A stretch of 64,000 nucleotides of DNA from Cymbomonas tetramitiformis (GCA_001247695.2 LGRX02035494.1:1-64000); one strand, 5' to 3'; numbered from the stretch's first letter, positions 9,501 through 18,900 are shown. Numbers and translations: made by a program. The notes: generated from the letters alone by a model not told the origin.

Positions 9501-12500
9501 ACGCATGGCGAGGGAAGCCCTGCTGTGTACAGCAATGAGTACTTTGAAGGTGAGCGCATCCTGAAGCCCGAGAAGGTCGACACCAGGGTGCTGAGCAGCC
9601 GATTCTTCTCGCAAGCTCGGCAGGAAGGCGTGGTGTGCTACGAACCATGTGGAGGCCTATGTGCTGGGCTGGAAATGTTGCTCCGCAGTGGGATGAAGGT
9701 GGATCGCTACCTGTATCAGGACATATCCCCGAGCAGTCAGACGGTTGCCAGAGCCAGGTGTGCGGCATTGCTGAGACGATACCCTGACCTCATCTCGCCC
9801 CATGCAATAGAGCTTGGGGCTTTACCCCAAGATCTGCGCGAGACCACCAGCGCCGACTTCATACGAGCAGGAGCTCTTCAAGGACGCCAGTGGGTCATGG
9901 TATGTGGGTTCCCATGTCGGATCTCTCCCCTGCTGGAACACTCACAGGCCTGGATGGCAGGCACAGCAAATTATTTTATGAAGTGGTCAGGCTTCTGTCC
10001 ACACTCCAGCAGCTGCAGCGGCAGAGGCCTCCAGGCTATATCCTGGAAAATGTTTCTCCGTTTGTCGCACAGACCTGGAACCAAGATCAGGGACGAGGTG
10101 TTCCCGTACATTGCCAGCGTCATTGGTAGACCAGTGTCCTTTGATGCAGCACAAGCAGGCGCCTACGCACATCGGTTGCGGGCGTATTGGAGCAACTTGT
10201 TCCAGAGCCACCAGTTTCGCTCCGTCATGAGCAAGGTGGTGAGACCAGAAGGACGAATTGTATCGTCAATCATATGCAAGGGCTGGCATCCCAGGCCAGT
10301 GATAAGGACAGACCGCGCGCCTCACTACGTGGTGAACGTGGTGGGAGAACCATTGAGGGCATTACCCACCATCATGGCGACGCAAGGGTCAAGAGCGTTC
10401 AGAAGAGCGAGGATGGGCACCGTGGTGCGCAACCAGGACGGCGAAGACGCCGAGGAAGAATCTCGAGAAGTTAACCTCGAAGAGAAGACGCGAGCCATGG
10501 GCTACAGCGCAAGTGAGCTACGCATGGCCGACGGCCTAAGCGACGTAGAATTGGCGAGCATTCTGGGCCTGGCCATGGATCGCAGAGCAATGGAACTGCT
10601 GATGGCAGTCGCAGAAGCAAGCAGGAAGGGGCTTCCTCACAGCAAGGAATCCCCAGAGGCGGAGAATTCCCCAGGACAGCCCATCGCTGTAGACAACAAC
10701 TGGGCAGACCACGAGAGGTCGGACCTTCAGCAGAGGCAAGCTTTGCTGGCGGAATGGGTTGAGAATTCGAACGCATACACCCAGCAGGTGGCGAAGACTA
10801 TGACCCATCGCGACTGGGAGGAGAAGCTGCGGATAATGTGCTCGCAAGGGCAGAAAGGCGCAGAAGGAATTGGAGCCCAGCGACAGAAGGCTGGAACCAA
10901 GAAGAAGAAGAAGAACGAGTGGCAGCTCTACACCATGGCGCAGTATCGTCAGAGGCATGAGAACCACTTCGTGAAGGAGGGCGCGATCCCAGCAGCGCAC
11001 GTGGATGTGCCTGCCTGGAGTCCGCCTACCAGAGAGTCAGAGATGAGGCTCCCCAGGTTGACGTGTACCACCAGGTTCGAGGACCTGATGGCCAGCGTGG
11101 CCGAGCAGCAGGTAGATCGTGACAAGCATCGAGATGTACACGATGATGCATGGTGCCTCAGATGGTTGAAGTCCAATGGTAGAGTGAGGTTGCCCGAAGA
11201 GGAAGTTCGTCGAGTAAGGAGGCGAGCAGCACGACATCGATGGGACGAGGCCACGGACGAGATCTACATGGTCACTATGTCGGGCAAGGAGGTGAGAATA
11301 CCTAAGCCTGCTGACCGTCTCGCGTTGGTTAAGGAATGCCACTCCAGAACGGGACATTGGGGCATAAGGCGGACGCAGCATCTTTTGTGGCAGCGCCATT
11401 GGTGGGCCGACTTGAAGAAAGACGTGGAGGCTGTGGTCACTCAGTGTGAGACCTGTCAGCGTGTGAAGACTCATTATGCGAGAGAGGAGGCATGTTTGTC
11501 CCCCCTTGAGATCGTGTCGTTCATGTATCGTTGGTCGCTGGATCTGGCATGGCCCTCGAGGAGAGAGACCAAGTCTGGCAACAACCGAGTGCTCATCATG
11601 ACCGAGCACTACACCAGGTTCATAGTCTGCGTGCCCATTCCCGACAAGGAGGCGAGCACCATCGCAGCGGCATTTCGCAGTCATGTCCTGGCTGTGTTTG
11701 GTGCGCCAGCAGAATGCTTGGTGGATGGAGGTAAGGAGTTTGAAGGCGAGTTCAAGCAGTTGTGCAGAGATTGCCTGATTGACCGGCGAGTCACCTCGCC
11801 AGACTCACCAGAAGGCAATGGGCTGACCGAGCGAGTGGTACGCACTATGAAGTTCTGCTTTAAGAAGCTTGCCTTGGAGAAGGGTCTCGATTATGAGTGG
11901 GATGAGCAGCTTTGGCCACTGGTGCTGAGCTATAATGCAGCACGCCAGGAGTCCACGGGGGTGGCGCCGTTCACCATGTTGTTCGCCCAAGAGGCAGTAG
12001 TGCCGCCTGATTTGAAACGGGCACCCAGCATAGATTTTGCTGTGGAGGTCGAAGATGAGAAGGATGCCAGAGTCAAGGACCTCCACCAGAGAGCACAGGT
12101 GGTGAGGCGACTGATGGTACACGCTGGTTGCAGCCTGGAGGTCGCGCAGCATCGTGACACATTACATTACGAAAAGAGAAGGGGTGGGGGCTACGAGCCT
12201 AGTCCACACCAGTTCAAGGTGGGTGATTTCGTCTATATCAGGCAGAAGCCCCGCAGCGGCATGGAAGTCGCGACCAAATCCGCCATCCTGAAGCTGGTCA
12301 AGATACAGCGAGATGGTGTGGTGGTGCTTGAGGACGCCACCAAGTTAAGAGAGAAGAGCACCGTGCAGAGCATCGCGCCATGTCACCTACAGGTGAAGGA
12401 TCAGTATGACTGCAGTGCAGCCGTTCCCAGTAAGCACCTAGCATGTGAAGTTTGCAGGAAGACCGATGGGGAGGCAGAGATGCTGTTGTGTGACACGTGC

Positions 12501-13682
12501 AACAGGGGGTATCACTTGTGGTGTTTGACCCCAGCACTGGATGGAGTACCAGAAGGTGAGTGGCTATGCCCCATGTGCTCAGGCACGGGGAGGCAAGCCG
12601 CCAATGCCGAGGTGCAGACCCAGAAAGACGAGAGCTCTGGTGCCCTAGAGGACAAATTGGGCATGAAGGAGCAGCAATTGAATGAGAAGCTGTCGGCGGA
12701 GATGCGCCTGTTGCCAGCAGACGTGGGTCCTCGTCGGGTGGTGAAGGGAGACAAGTTCCAGCCTTGGCATGCCATTTCATCGAGAGAGATGCTGTTGAAA
12801 GAGGAGGACATGTTCTTGGGCATGCCTGATCAGATTGACTGGGGAAGGCAGGACAAGCTCTCTGAGGCTGTGCAGATCTTCATGCCAGGGCATTGGAATG
12901 AGGGGCATCGCACGGTGCTGAGCAAGAAATATCGGGAACAGAAGGCCATGGCAAGACATCTGAGGGATGCACCTCTTATGCCTGCGCTGGCTGAAGAAGA
13001 AGTTGAAAGACGAGGAGAGCTGAGGCACATGACCAAGGCTCAGGTGAAAGAAGCCAGCGCGCTGCAGTGGGGGCTCGAACTGGTTATCACAGTGCCCTCT
13101 GAGGTGAGGCGTTTGGCGACAGAGGTGGACTGGAAGTCCGTCAATGGCGTGTGGGACCCGTGGGCAGGCACTGGGGTCATCAGTGAGGTGATGGTAGAGC
13201 AATGGCCGCAGTTGAGATTCATGAACAATGACTGGAACTCTCAGTTGGGTTGGCCTGAGGCGCATGATGCACTTCAGCCGGGTAATTATCGCATATGGAA
13301 GGAGAAGTATGGTGTCTGTGACGCAGTGGTGACTTCGCCTTGGTTCGCAGCGCTGGATATCGCGTTTCCGTTGGCAGTAATGGCCAGTCGTGTGGTGGCA
13401 TGTGTCCATGTTCCATCTTACTATTTGACAGACATGACCGAGAGCAGGGCTGCATACTTCAGACGATTGAGTCAGACAGGACGCTTGCATGTGATTGGGC
13501 ATCTGGAACATGGACCTATTGGCCGCAGGTGTATGTGGGTCTTGGTGTTCAAGAACCCATTGATCGGAGCCAGAATGTTACAAGGCGGAGAAGGTGAGGG
13601 CATTGGTATGTTCACTTTCAGTTTGGGCAAGTTCATGGCAGATGGTGATACGACCCAGTATGCTGAGCAAGCCCACATTTGA
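6501..13682 (+). CDS. pol: Pol polyprotein: RT, RNase H, C5-MTase-like, integrase, PHD finger, second MTase-like domain
   Basis: 2393 residues. Residues 1-330 are hydrophobic and Trp-rich with several possible membrane segments. Reverse transcriptase spans about 450-690, with RFCVDLRG near 503 and the catalytic YVDDVVVY at 603. RNase H begins about 758 with YTDWSTYGIG and includes TDHSPLTTL. A cytosine-methyltransferase-like module spans about 1040-1390. Integrase has the HHCC zinc motif near 1614-1655, catalytic Asp in SLDLAW (about 1680) and LVDGG (about 1740), and Glu in GLTERVV (about 1773). A PHD finger (C4HC3) lies at 1981-2029. Residues 2219-2350 form another SAM-methyltransferase-like fold with DPWAGTG and TSPWF. 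Normal gypsy Pol is about 1000-1200 residues, so this is roughly twice the usual length. The start is an ATG overlapping the preceding stop. Single long translation is assumed; processing would be by the element protease. Confidence 0.92.
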   Translation: MHDRRCGRGPPARAVHLRPGVLRACITFAGSAVVWWWLGRGPVPLVAIWAMWEATTGHLSWCPFQVWWRRFVPSLLHQLPVWWSTARRCPLRASYDIWVLWALACVWYVGLLILRVTGVYAGVHRVRAGDWVVMPLRMVVISLACWSQCVIFLLFMVLAWLWVCAEIYAGDVACHGSGPSRCPLGAGHIQRGRGWTIPTLRWSQVFLLGRMRLPVLPARLEKPRFAARWARLRRNLRLHRVAQAAYVAFVLAVVVFTAAGGSTRLAHGGWRVMACFFASHSPAAAAHFNRILRFFLLLCGILWVAGKMTECAPIYGVTSPTRSAWGSSPCTSWEAQQSSRQWEPGWVANVAEQDEVLPYTVLDELQPLGDTTVTKDEAAWLDTELNATFGGHPDFKEEHWEEMRNVLRRCKTTFANSPHDLKGYKGKAKHNTFSIPFVDESKAAYQRPRKYSPGEQEIIDIHCKELLEYGFIEPAAKHCRHASNVVVAGKKDHETGLWTQTRFCVDLRGVNRHSLKDNTLPHRPEELYQKVAKAKFKTTLDATKAFHQIPMATEEDRSKTAFWWKNQLYQYTSMPFGAAGATSAFVRIMDYELRHLQHCTVAYVDDVVVYTDSTPEQHLKDVEDVLRTLGDAGIRLHAGKSTFGAATVDFLGYRIGHNSIGAQEAKCKAIQELPSPQDKTGLRSILGMMNYYKGLVGEPGGPNYSEMARPLNDLLKKEVTDIKAAWGKQQDQALQELKDALCSGRCLRPIDYDRPLILYTDWSTYGIGAVLGQKDDDGKEYICMAISRSLSKTERQYASFKGEMLAVVWAVRTLRQYLHGVHFTLVTDHSPLTTLMEKADLQGQHLRWAISLQEFDFTVQYRPGAKNSNADVPSRYPLPSTTDETGARHEREKVTAFHAGVGEVHTKDFCDHLCLMLAGDASPGEEATPEVQVANYCRMAAMEQLGTGPVHRLFDLHYHEELECNHGDMFDTDLPELVTDSGRLARAAWKALSLVRPTRGTHGEGSPAVYSNEYFEGERILKPEKVDTRVLSSRFFSQARQEGVVCYEPCGGLCAGLEMLLRSGMKVDRYLYQDISPSSQTVARARCAALLRRYPDLISPHAIELGALPQDLRETTSADFIRAGALQGRQWVMVCGFPCRISPLLEHSQAWMAGTANYFMKWSGFCPHSSSCSGRGLQAISWKMFLRLSHRPGTKIRDEVFPYIASVIGRPVSFDAAQAGAYAHRLRAYWSNLFQSHQFRSVMSKVVRPEGRIVSSIICKGWHPRPVIRTDRAPHYVVNVVGEPLRALPTIMATQGSRAFRRARMGTVVRNQDGEDAEEESREVNLEEKTRAMGYSASELRMADGLSDVELASILGLAMDRRAMELLMAVAEASRKGLPHSKESPEAENSPGQPIAVDNNWADHERSDLQQRQALLAEWVENSNAYTQQVAKTMTHRDWEEKLRIMCSQGQKGAEGIGAQRQKAGTKKKKKNEWQLYTMAQYRQRHENHFVKEGAIPAAHVDVPAWSPPTRESEMRLPRLTCTTRFEDLMASVAEQQVDRDKHRDVHDDAWCLRWLKSNGRVRLPEEEVRRVRRRAARHRWDEATDEIYMVTMSGKEVRIPKPADRLALVKECHSRTGHWGIRRTQHLLWQRHWWADLKKDVEAVVTQCETCQRVKTHYAREEACLSPLEIVSFMYRWSLDLAWPSRRETKSGNNRVLIMTEHYTRFIVCVPIPDKEASTIAAAFRSHVLAVFGAPAECLVDGGKEFEGEFKQLCRDCLIDRRVTSPDSPEGNGLTERVVRTMKFCFKKLALEKGLDYEWDEQLWPLVLSYNAARQESTGVAPFTMLFAQEAVVPPDLKRAPSIDFAVEVEDEKDARVKDLHQRAQVVRRLMVHAGCSLEVAQHRDTLHYEKRRGGGYEPSPHQFKVGDFVYIRQKPRSGMEVATKSAILKLVKIQRDGVVVLEDATKLREKSTVQSIAPCHLQVKDQYDCSAAVPSKHLACEVCRKTDGEAEMLLCDTCNRGYHLWCLTPALDGVPEGEWLCPMCSGTGRQAANAEVQTQKDESSGALEDKLGMKEQQLNEKLSAEMRLLPADVGPRRVVKGDKFQPWHAISSREMLLKEEDMFLGMPDQIDWGRQDKLSEAVQIFMPGHWNEGHRTVLSKKYREQKAMARHLRDAPLMPALAEEEVERRGELRHMTKAQVKEASALQWGLELVITVPSEVRRLATEVDWKSVNGVWDPWAGTGVISEVMVEQWPQLRFMNNDWNSQLGWPEAHDALQPGNYRIWKEKYGVCDAVVTSPWFAALDIAFPLAVMASRVVACVHVPSYYLTDMTESRAAYFRRLSQTGRLHVIGHLEHGPIGRRCMWVLVFKNPLIGARMLQGGEGEGIGMFTFSLGKFMADGDTTQYAEQAHI
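9620..10640 (+). other. Cytosine-C5 DNA methyltransferase-like module with two compensating frameshifts
   Basis: In the pol frame, EPCGGLCAGLEMLL at 9642 fits motif I (SAM binding). CGFPC at 9903-9917 fits motif IV, with its catalytic cysteine codon at 9915-9917. The pol frame then loses similarity. From 9920 the next frame reads DLSPAGTLTGLDGRHSK and, at 10046-10054, the motif VI triplet ENV. From about 10085 the pol frame resumes with similarity to DNMT3-type motif VIII (AGAYAHRLRAYWSNL). Motif IX-like RALPTIMATQGSRAFR and motif X-like ILGLAMD follow. The simplest reading is one base lost right after the catalytic Cys codon and one base gained between about 10055 and 10085. The enzyme from this copy should therefore be defective unless these are sequencing errors. 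Confidence 0.8.
12442..12588 (+). other. PHD finger in pol
   Basis: The pol frame reads CEVCRKTDGEAEMLLCDTCN, then GYHLWCL, then EGEWLCPMC. This is the complete Cys4-His-Cys3 zinc ligand set of a PHD finger with normal spacing. PHD fingers read histone H3 tails. At the C-terminal side of an integrase it could tether integration to particular chromatin, as chromodomains do in chromoviruses. The ligands are seen; the targeting role is inference. Confidence 0.9.
13080..13580 (+). other. Second methyltransferase-like module at the C-terminus of pol
   Basis: DPWAGTG (13155) has the glycine-rich SAM-binding loop form. It is followed by an acidic or Asn position after the next strand (FMNNDWN), then DAVVTSPWF at about 13321-13347 in the place of the (D/N/S)PP(Y/W/F) motif of N6-adenine and related amino-methyltransferases. 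Later strands are predicted by VVACVHVPSYYLTD and MWVLVFKNP. The variant TSPW lacks the second proline, so catalysis is uncertain. A non-catalytic Rossmann fold is the main alternative. Confidence 0.55.
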
Positions 13683-13709
13683 GTCTGTGCTACTGCACGC
13701 AGCAGCTAC

Positions 13710-13719
13710 AGATGGGGGA
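13710..13719 (+). promoter_or_regulatory. Polypurine tract
   Basis: AGATGGGGGA lies immediately before the LTR start TGTTGG and 28 bases after the pol stop. This is the expected plus-strand primer position. Confidence 0.8.
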
Positions 13720-14469
13720 TGTTGGAATCTGGGCTTGCATGCAAGAGTTCAGCGTTCGATAACAGGGTATCAGAATTTTAAAAAATTTGTAGCTCTACGA
13801 TCTTATGCTGTGTTGAGAATTGCTCGATCAGTTACCGGCACCAGTGGGTATTAATGATGCTTATGACCATGACCAGTCGCGAGTGTTAAGTTCGTCCGAT
13901 TCCGTAAATGTTTGTACCATCATATGCACGCGTTTGCGACAGCTGTAACAAACGCCGGCTTCTCATGGTACCGCGCCGAGTTTGTTCAGCTGGTGACACG
14001 CATGACAGTGGTGACAGTATGACAGGCTTTGCGAAGATGACCATCTGTGAGATGCGGACTTGTCAGAGAAGATATTGTCAATATCAGGTTACTGAGGAAT
14101 GATACGATGACGACGGCAGTGACTCCTTTGCCACTGACGTGTCAGTCAGAATGTGTTAAATGGTAACAGTATTAAAGCTGGCATGGAATAATGACTTTCC
14201 ATTGGCCAGATGAAGATTCGAGGGCTAGAACCCGTTACAGTTTTGGGAAATGTGACAGAGCATTGAGAGATAAGTGACCTCTGCCCGAAGGTCAGACTAG
14301 TGGACTCATTATTGTTTTGCCTTCGCAAGTACTAGGTGGCTGTTCGCGTGCCGGTGCTAGAGTGCTAAGACAGTTCTGCTCACAGCTTTTGTACACACAA
14401 TAATTCGTATTTTGTGATATAATATCAATTTTGACGGATATATTTTACTGCTGTTTTCATACCTTTTCA
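13720..14469 (+). repeat. 3' LTR (750 bp) of the large gypsy element
   Basis: It begins TGTTGGAATC directly after the polypurine tract and ends TTTTCA at the point where a second copy of TGTTGGAATC begins, giving a TG..CA unit of 750 bp. The 3' part is AT-rich, with TATA-like and AATATCAAT stretches that could serve transcription or poly-A signals. The 5' LTR is not in the window, so the length rests on the internal duplication alone. Confidence 0.7.
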
Positions 14470-14691
14470 TGTTGGAATCTGGGCTTGCATGCAAGAGTTC
14501 AGCGTTCGATAACAGGGTATCAGAATTTTAAAAAATTTGTAGCTCTACGATCTTATGCTGTGTTGAGAATTGCTCGATCAGTTACCGGCACCAGTGGGTA
14601 TTAATGATGCTTATGACCATGACCAGTCGCGAGTGTTAAGTTCGTCCGATTCCGTAAATGTTTGTACCATCATATGCACGCGTTTGCGACA
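14470..14691 (+). repeat. Second, truncated LTR copy (first 222 bp)
   Basis: Bases 14470-14691 are identical to 13720-13941, and the homology stops abruptly at GCGACA. The copy abuts the first LTR with no internal sequence between them. The alternative reading is a 222 bp terminal repeat (TG..CA) flanking 528 bp, a miniature LTR element. No 5 bp target duplication supports that (GGGGA before, ATTAC after). Confidence 0.75.
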
Positions 14692-15540
14692 ATTACCACC
14701 GCCAACACCCGGCCTCACTCAGTCATTCATCGCCCTTGCACAGTGTGTCACACTCCTTGTGCGCGCTAACTATATTTTCTGCATCCATCCTCCTCACCCC
14801 CCTCGCATCGAAGCACTTTCTTCGGTGGTGCCAGGCCCCTTTTGGCTCTGGCCTCGCGCAGGCGTGGGTTAATCTTCCCCCGTTTTGAGCTGGTAGCTGA
14901 CCTCGACATCATCGAGAACACCGCCGCCACCACTCAGAGAGCCACGTCCACATCCCACTCAACCAACGGCACTGTTTGAAGGATCCAAACTAAGCTCCAA
15001 TGTGGTCCCTAAGTGGTGCCCCTGCTTTTTCTTTAGCTGTTAGCCGGGCTGGTATAGCCCCTTGTGCTTAGACATGGATTAACATTGGGTTTAGGTTTAG
15101 GGTTCTCCTTCTCGGGATGACCACTCACACCTTCGGGGTGAGGTCGTGTCACGGGAGAACCGATCTCCCCCCACTGTATGGGGGGGCCTGCTCCTCCTTC
15201 TGTCACCCCCTCGCTGTGCGTGTGTCACCTGTCACAGTGCCCCCGCTCCGTGCTTCACTAGATAGCCCGTAAATGCCTTTCTAGTTTCCGTTTATGTTAT
15301 CACGAGCATCCAGCACGTGTTTTTCTGCTTCCGCTGTGTATATATATCACTTATATATATACCCCCTCATTGTCCATTTCGTGAGACAAGGGGGTCTATG
15401 AGGAAACGAGGGCGGGGAAGGAGGACAAGGGCGAAGGGGGGTGGGGGCGAACTGGGAAGGGGCCCGCACTCCTCACCCAATCGTGACATCGCGACAGCGA
15501 CACAGCACTGGGACCTTCGTCCTATTGGTAAAAGCTAGTT
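14692..15540 (+). mobile_element. 3' end of a copia-like LTR element (truncated)
   Basis: A short hairpin CACACCTTCGGGGTGAGGT at 15126-15144, whose 3' half is a polypurine tract, is followed by TGTCACGGGAG and an LTR-like stretch with G/C runs, TGTCAC repeats and a TATATATA tract near 15340. The same hairpin-polypurine-TGTCAC arrangement ends the two elements at 38.6-42.4 kb. The upstream side is cut at 14691 by the neighbouring LTR. The right end is not defined. No intact coding region is seen. A TTTAGGTTTAGGG stretch at 15090-15103 is part of this end. Confidence 0.5.
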
Positions 15541-15901
15541 ACCGTTGAGCTGAAGTGTTATGCTCAATTTTATTCGTCGTTGATGTTGTGTCGTTCGGAT
15601 GTTCTTGTATCAACATCATCATCGGGAAAATCCAGCTCAACAGAAAGTGTGGTTTGCCCCGGTTTTTACATTCGACTAGTTAGACCACTCTGACGTGAGA
15701 CGCTTCGTCGTCCAATATTTTTCTAACCGAGTACTCTTATCGTGTTGATTTTGCCAGATTGTAGTATTGAGTGTCACCCGTTCTTTCAGTAGTCAATTCA
15801 TGTTGCCGCCTGCACTCCACAGTCGGTCGCGCGCTCGGTAGTTAGTTCCCTTTTCTCTTCTCGTCTGCGAGCCAGAGACACCGCATCTCATCCTAACAAA
15901 C

Positions 15902-18900
15902 ATGTCAGAATCTTCAAAGAGTACAAGTGGTATGCCAGAAAGTCTCAATAACCCCGAGCTTTTGGCGATGACAAACCGTATGCTGGCTGCTGCTGGTCTC
16001 GTCGCCACTGTGCGAAGCCTAAAAGACATCGAAGCAGTGTGTTCCAGCACTTCTATATTCGTCGCAACTTGCGAAGCGCTCATTGGCCATCGCCTGGAAG
16101 GTACTGTATATTTGCAAATCGTGTGCTGCGCCACCGGTGTGCGGTTGTTGGGATCTTCGCCTCGGTGTATCCGCGGGTTCGCGCATTTCTGCACGCGCCC
16201 TGATGCCAGTCTCTCGACTTGGGCCGCTGCGTAAAGCTGTCTACGAACCTTCATAACCTGCCTCCACAGATCTCTGCCGTTCCACATTGGCCACTGCAGA
16301 GATGCTTGGGCCGATGCCAATGGATGAGCGGGAGCCGCGTGCTGGTTGCTGCAACCGACAGGCGTGATTCGACGCCCCGAGAACAACGCTCAACGGGCGA
16401 AAAATTGCGACCTTGTCGTGGCTCAACTATCATCTCGGTTAGGAACGGTGCGTATCTTCCGTCGCTTGGTCCTCACGGCCACGGGTGCGCGCCCGTTGGC
16501 TCGTCGAGGCGCGATTCCCACGGCTATTTGAGCAGTTCGCTGTTTGGCTTTTTGGACTCCAGCGACCTTCCAGGCGTTTCCGACTGCGAAGGCTCACCGC
16601 TCCGAGTAACGGGACAGCTCGGTGTGACAGCTCGGTGCCCGGCGCAGGATCTGTCACACATTTCGGGGGAAAACGTGGTGGCGGGTAACTTGGGTGACAT
16701 CCGTGACCTCGTGGAGATCCTCTCCACGCTGACGCACATGCTCCCGCTACCCGCTCAGGGCCAGAAAGTCCCTTCCGCGGGGGCAGCAGGCCCGGCGGAC
16801 CACGGAGAGACCTCGAAATCTGTCGCGGTAGCGCCTATGCCTGCTGCGGTGCGTTCTGCCGCCCTTTACCCGCGCGAGCCGGCATCCTCCCCCGCGCACC
16901 GCCCTCTTCCCCGACAACCATCGACATCCCTCGACTTGGAGTCACGCGCGCCTTCGATATGGCTCCCAGGCACTCAATACGTGCTCAATCATTCCGCGCT
17001 TTTGCGCACCGCGCGGAGAGCTTGGCCACGGGTCTGGCGCTCTTGGTGACGAACGGAGCCGTGGAGTTTGCGCGCCCATATCGAGAGCGCTGCGGGCTCC
17101 GCGCCCGTATCGAGTGCGCTGTGGGCTCTCCGCCTGAGGAGGAACAGTGCCCGCGGAAGAACTGCTAAGAGTCCTCCACCAAGGCGGCTCGGAAGCGTTC
17201 CGGGATTAAAGTAGAAGGCTACCTTGAAAGGTTCGCCGGGAAGCCTGCCGAGGAGAGAAGCAGAAGGCATCCCGGGAAGGTGTGTTGGAGAGAGCTGGAC
17301 GGTCTGCCGGCAAGCCTGCTGGGAAGCTCACCACGAAGCCCGCCCTAGAGAGGGCCGGAATGCCCATCAGAACGCCTGCCGGGTAGTTCGCCGGGAAGTC
17401 TACCGGAGCAGCAATCGCCGGAGAGGCTGCGGAAGGGACCGCCTGGGTTCCCCTGGGCAGCTCCCCGGGGTGCATCCCGTCGGCAGGCGCCACTTCGAAC
17501 CGCTGAGCACCTTCTTACCTCCCTCCGCGAGCACGCGGCTGATCGGATGATGTAGCTTTGCTTCCTTCTGAAGGTCTTCGAGGATCTGGGAGCAGGCGCA
17601 GGCCGAGCTGCCCGGAGAAGCAGGGCTGCCCCGGAGCGGCCCCCACGCTCGCAACGAGGAGGTATGTATGTGCGCCGTCTCCTGTGCACAGCCACGCCGC
17701 CACAGCACTCCACAGCCCCTCCAACACTCTTCCGGGCCCCCAACGGGAGGCAGCCTGAAGCTCTGGCTGATAGCTTGTCGCTGCCTGGCGCGGGGGCCTC
17801 CACTGCCGTTTGCCGCCTCGAATGATGGACTTCAGGGGGCTGTCACGCACGTGCCGTGAGACAGTGCTTGCGGTCGATGGCACTTCAGAAGTTCACGCCC
17901 GCCCCAATCTGCAGCGCTCGCTTCAGGCTCTCAAGTTTTGTCCAGTCGCTTGTCACTTGCGCGTTTAAGAGAGCATGCCCTATGGGTCGACGAGTGGGCT
18001 ACGAGTGTTCAGATTTGGAGGACGGGATGGGGAAAGGCGGGGGAGAGGCAGCCATATCTTGCTGCAGAGGAGTATCAGCCCGCCCCGTCGTCACCACCGG
18101 AACAGATCCCGGTGCAGCTGCCCCTGCGGGCACGTACCCTTCCTGACTCGGCCACCCTTAGGGAACACTGCGGGCTCCGGCTCGCGCCGCCTCCTTCCGC
18201 GGGTCCGCGCAGTGAGCCTTCGACTGACTGTCTCTATCCCTAGCTTCGTAGCCGGTCCGCAGACAAGATCCTAAGTACACAGCATACATCGAAATCTTCG
18301 ACTGTTTGAAAGTTCCTAGGCTGCCTGCCTGCCTGCTGCCCTTCGCGCCCTCTGGGGGCAACTAGGGGTTGCAGCAGGCCCCTGTGCGGTGCCCTCTGAG
18401 GGTGCCCAGGGGGTGCAGCGAGCCCCTTTGCTGCGCCCAGGGGGTGCAGCGGGCCCCTTTGTCGTGCCCTCTGAGGGTGCCTGTCTCCTTTTCCAGAATC
18501 AGGAGCTCGATTCCCCCCACTCTCCGCGGCCGTCAGGAGGCTCCTTTATGCAATCGGTGGGGTCGACTCCTAAGGTATAGTATGCCTTACTGCTTCTTCC
18601 ACGTTTCTCCCAGTCTCTTCTGCTCTGTGATAAAAAACGTTTTAGTCAAAGGATAGTGTGCCACGTCGCCTGTGCTTATCCTTCTTCCGACACCCGATCT
18701 CCTGATTGAGGAGACAAAGGAAGATTGATTAAGGTGGCTTGTTGAGAAGCTTCTTCCTAAACATTCGCCCCGGGGCGCGGAGTGTGCAGAGCGCTCGGCG
18801 GCGGCGGCGGCGGCGCATCCACGGTGCGCCCTTGTGCCATCGATACCCCTAAACTTGAGGCTTAGCTCCCACGGCCACGGCGCTCCTGTACGCCTGTTTC

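Larger units (their letters stand above)
1..14469 (+). mobile_element. Large Ty3/gypsy-type LTR retrotransposon encoding methyltransferase-like modules (5' LTR outside window)
   Basis: Seen: a repeat-containing leader, three long same-strand ORFs overlapping end to end, a polypurine tract and a 3' LTR starting TG and ending CA. The order gag, aspartic protease, extra ORF, reverse transcriptase, RNase H, integrase is that of the Ty3/gypsy class. Unusually, pol also holds a cytosine-C5-methyltransferase-like module between RNase H and integrase, and a PHD finger plus a second methyltransferase-like module after integrase. Gypsy and copia elements that captured cytosine methyltransferases are known from algae and dinoflagellates. 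The ORFs are nearly intact, so the insertion looks young, apart from frame breaks near 4200 and in 9918-10085. No 5' LTR is visible, so the element must begin left of base 1. Confidence 0.9.

Noticed and set aside
13720..14691. Stand-alone miniature LTR element (TRIM)
   Set aside because: The left repeat lies right behind a polypurine tract of the large element, and no target duplication brackets the pair, so a tandem LTR of the large element is simpler.
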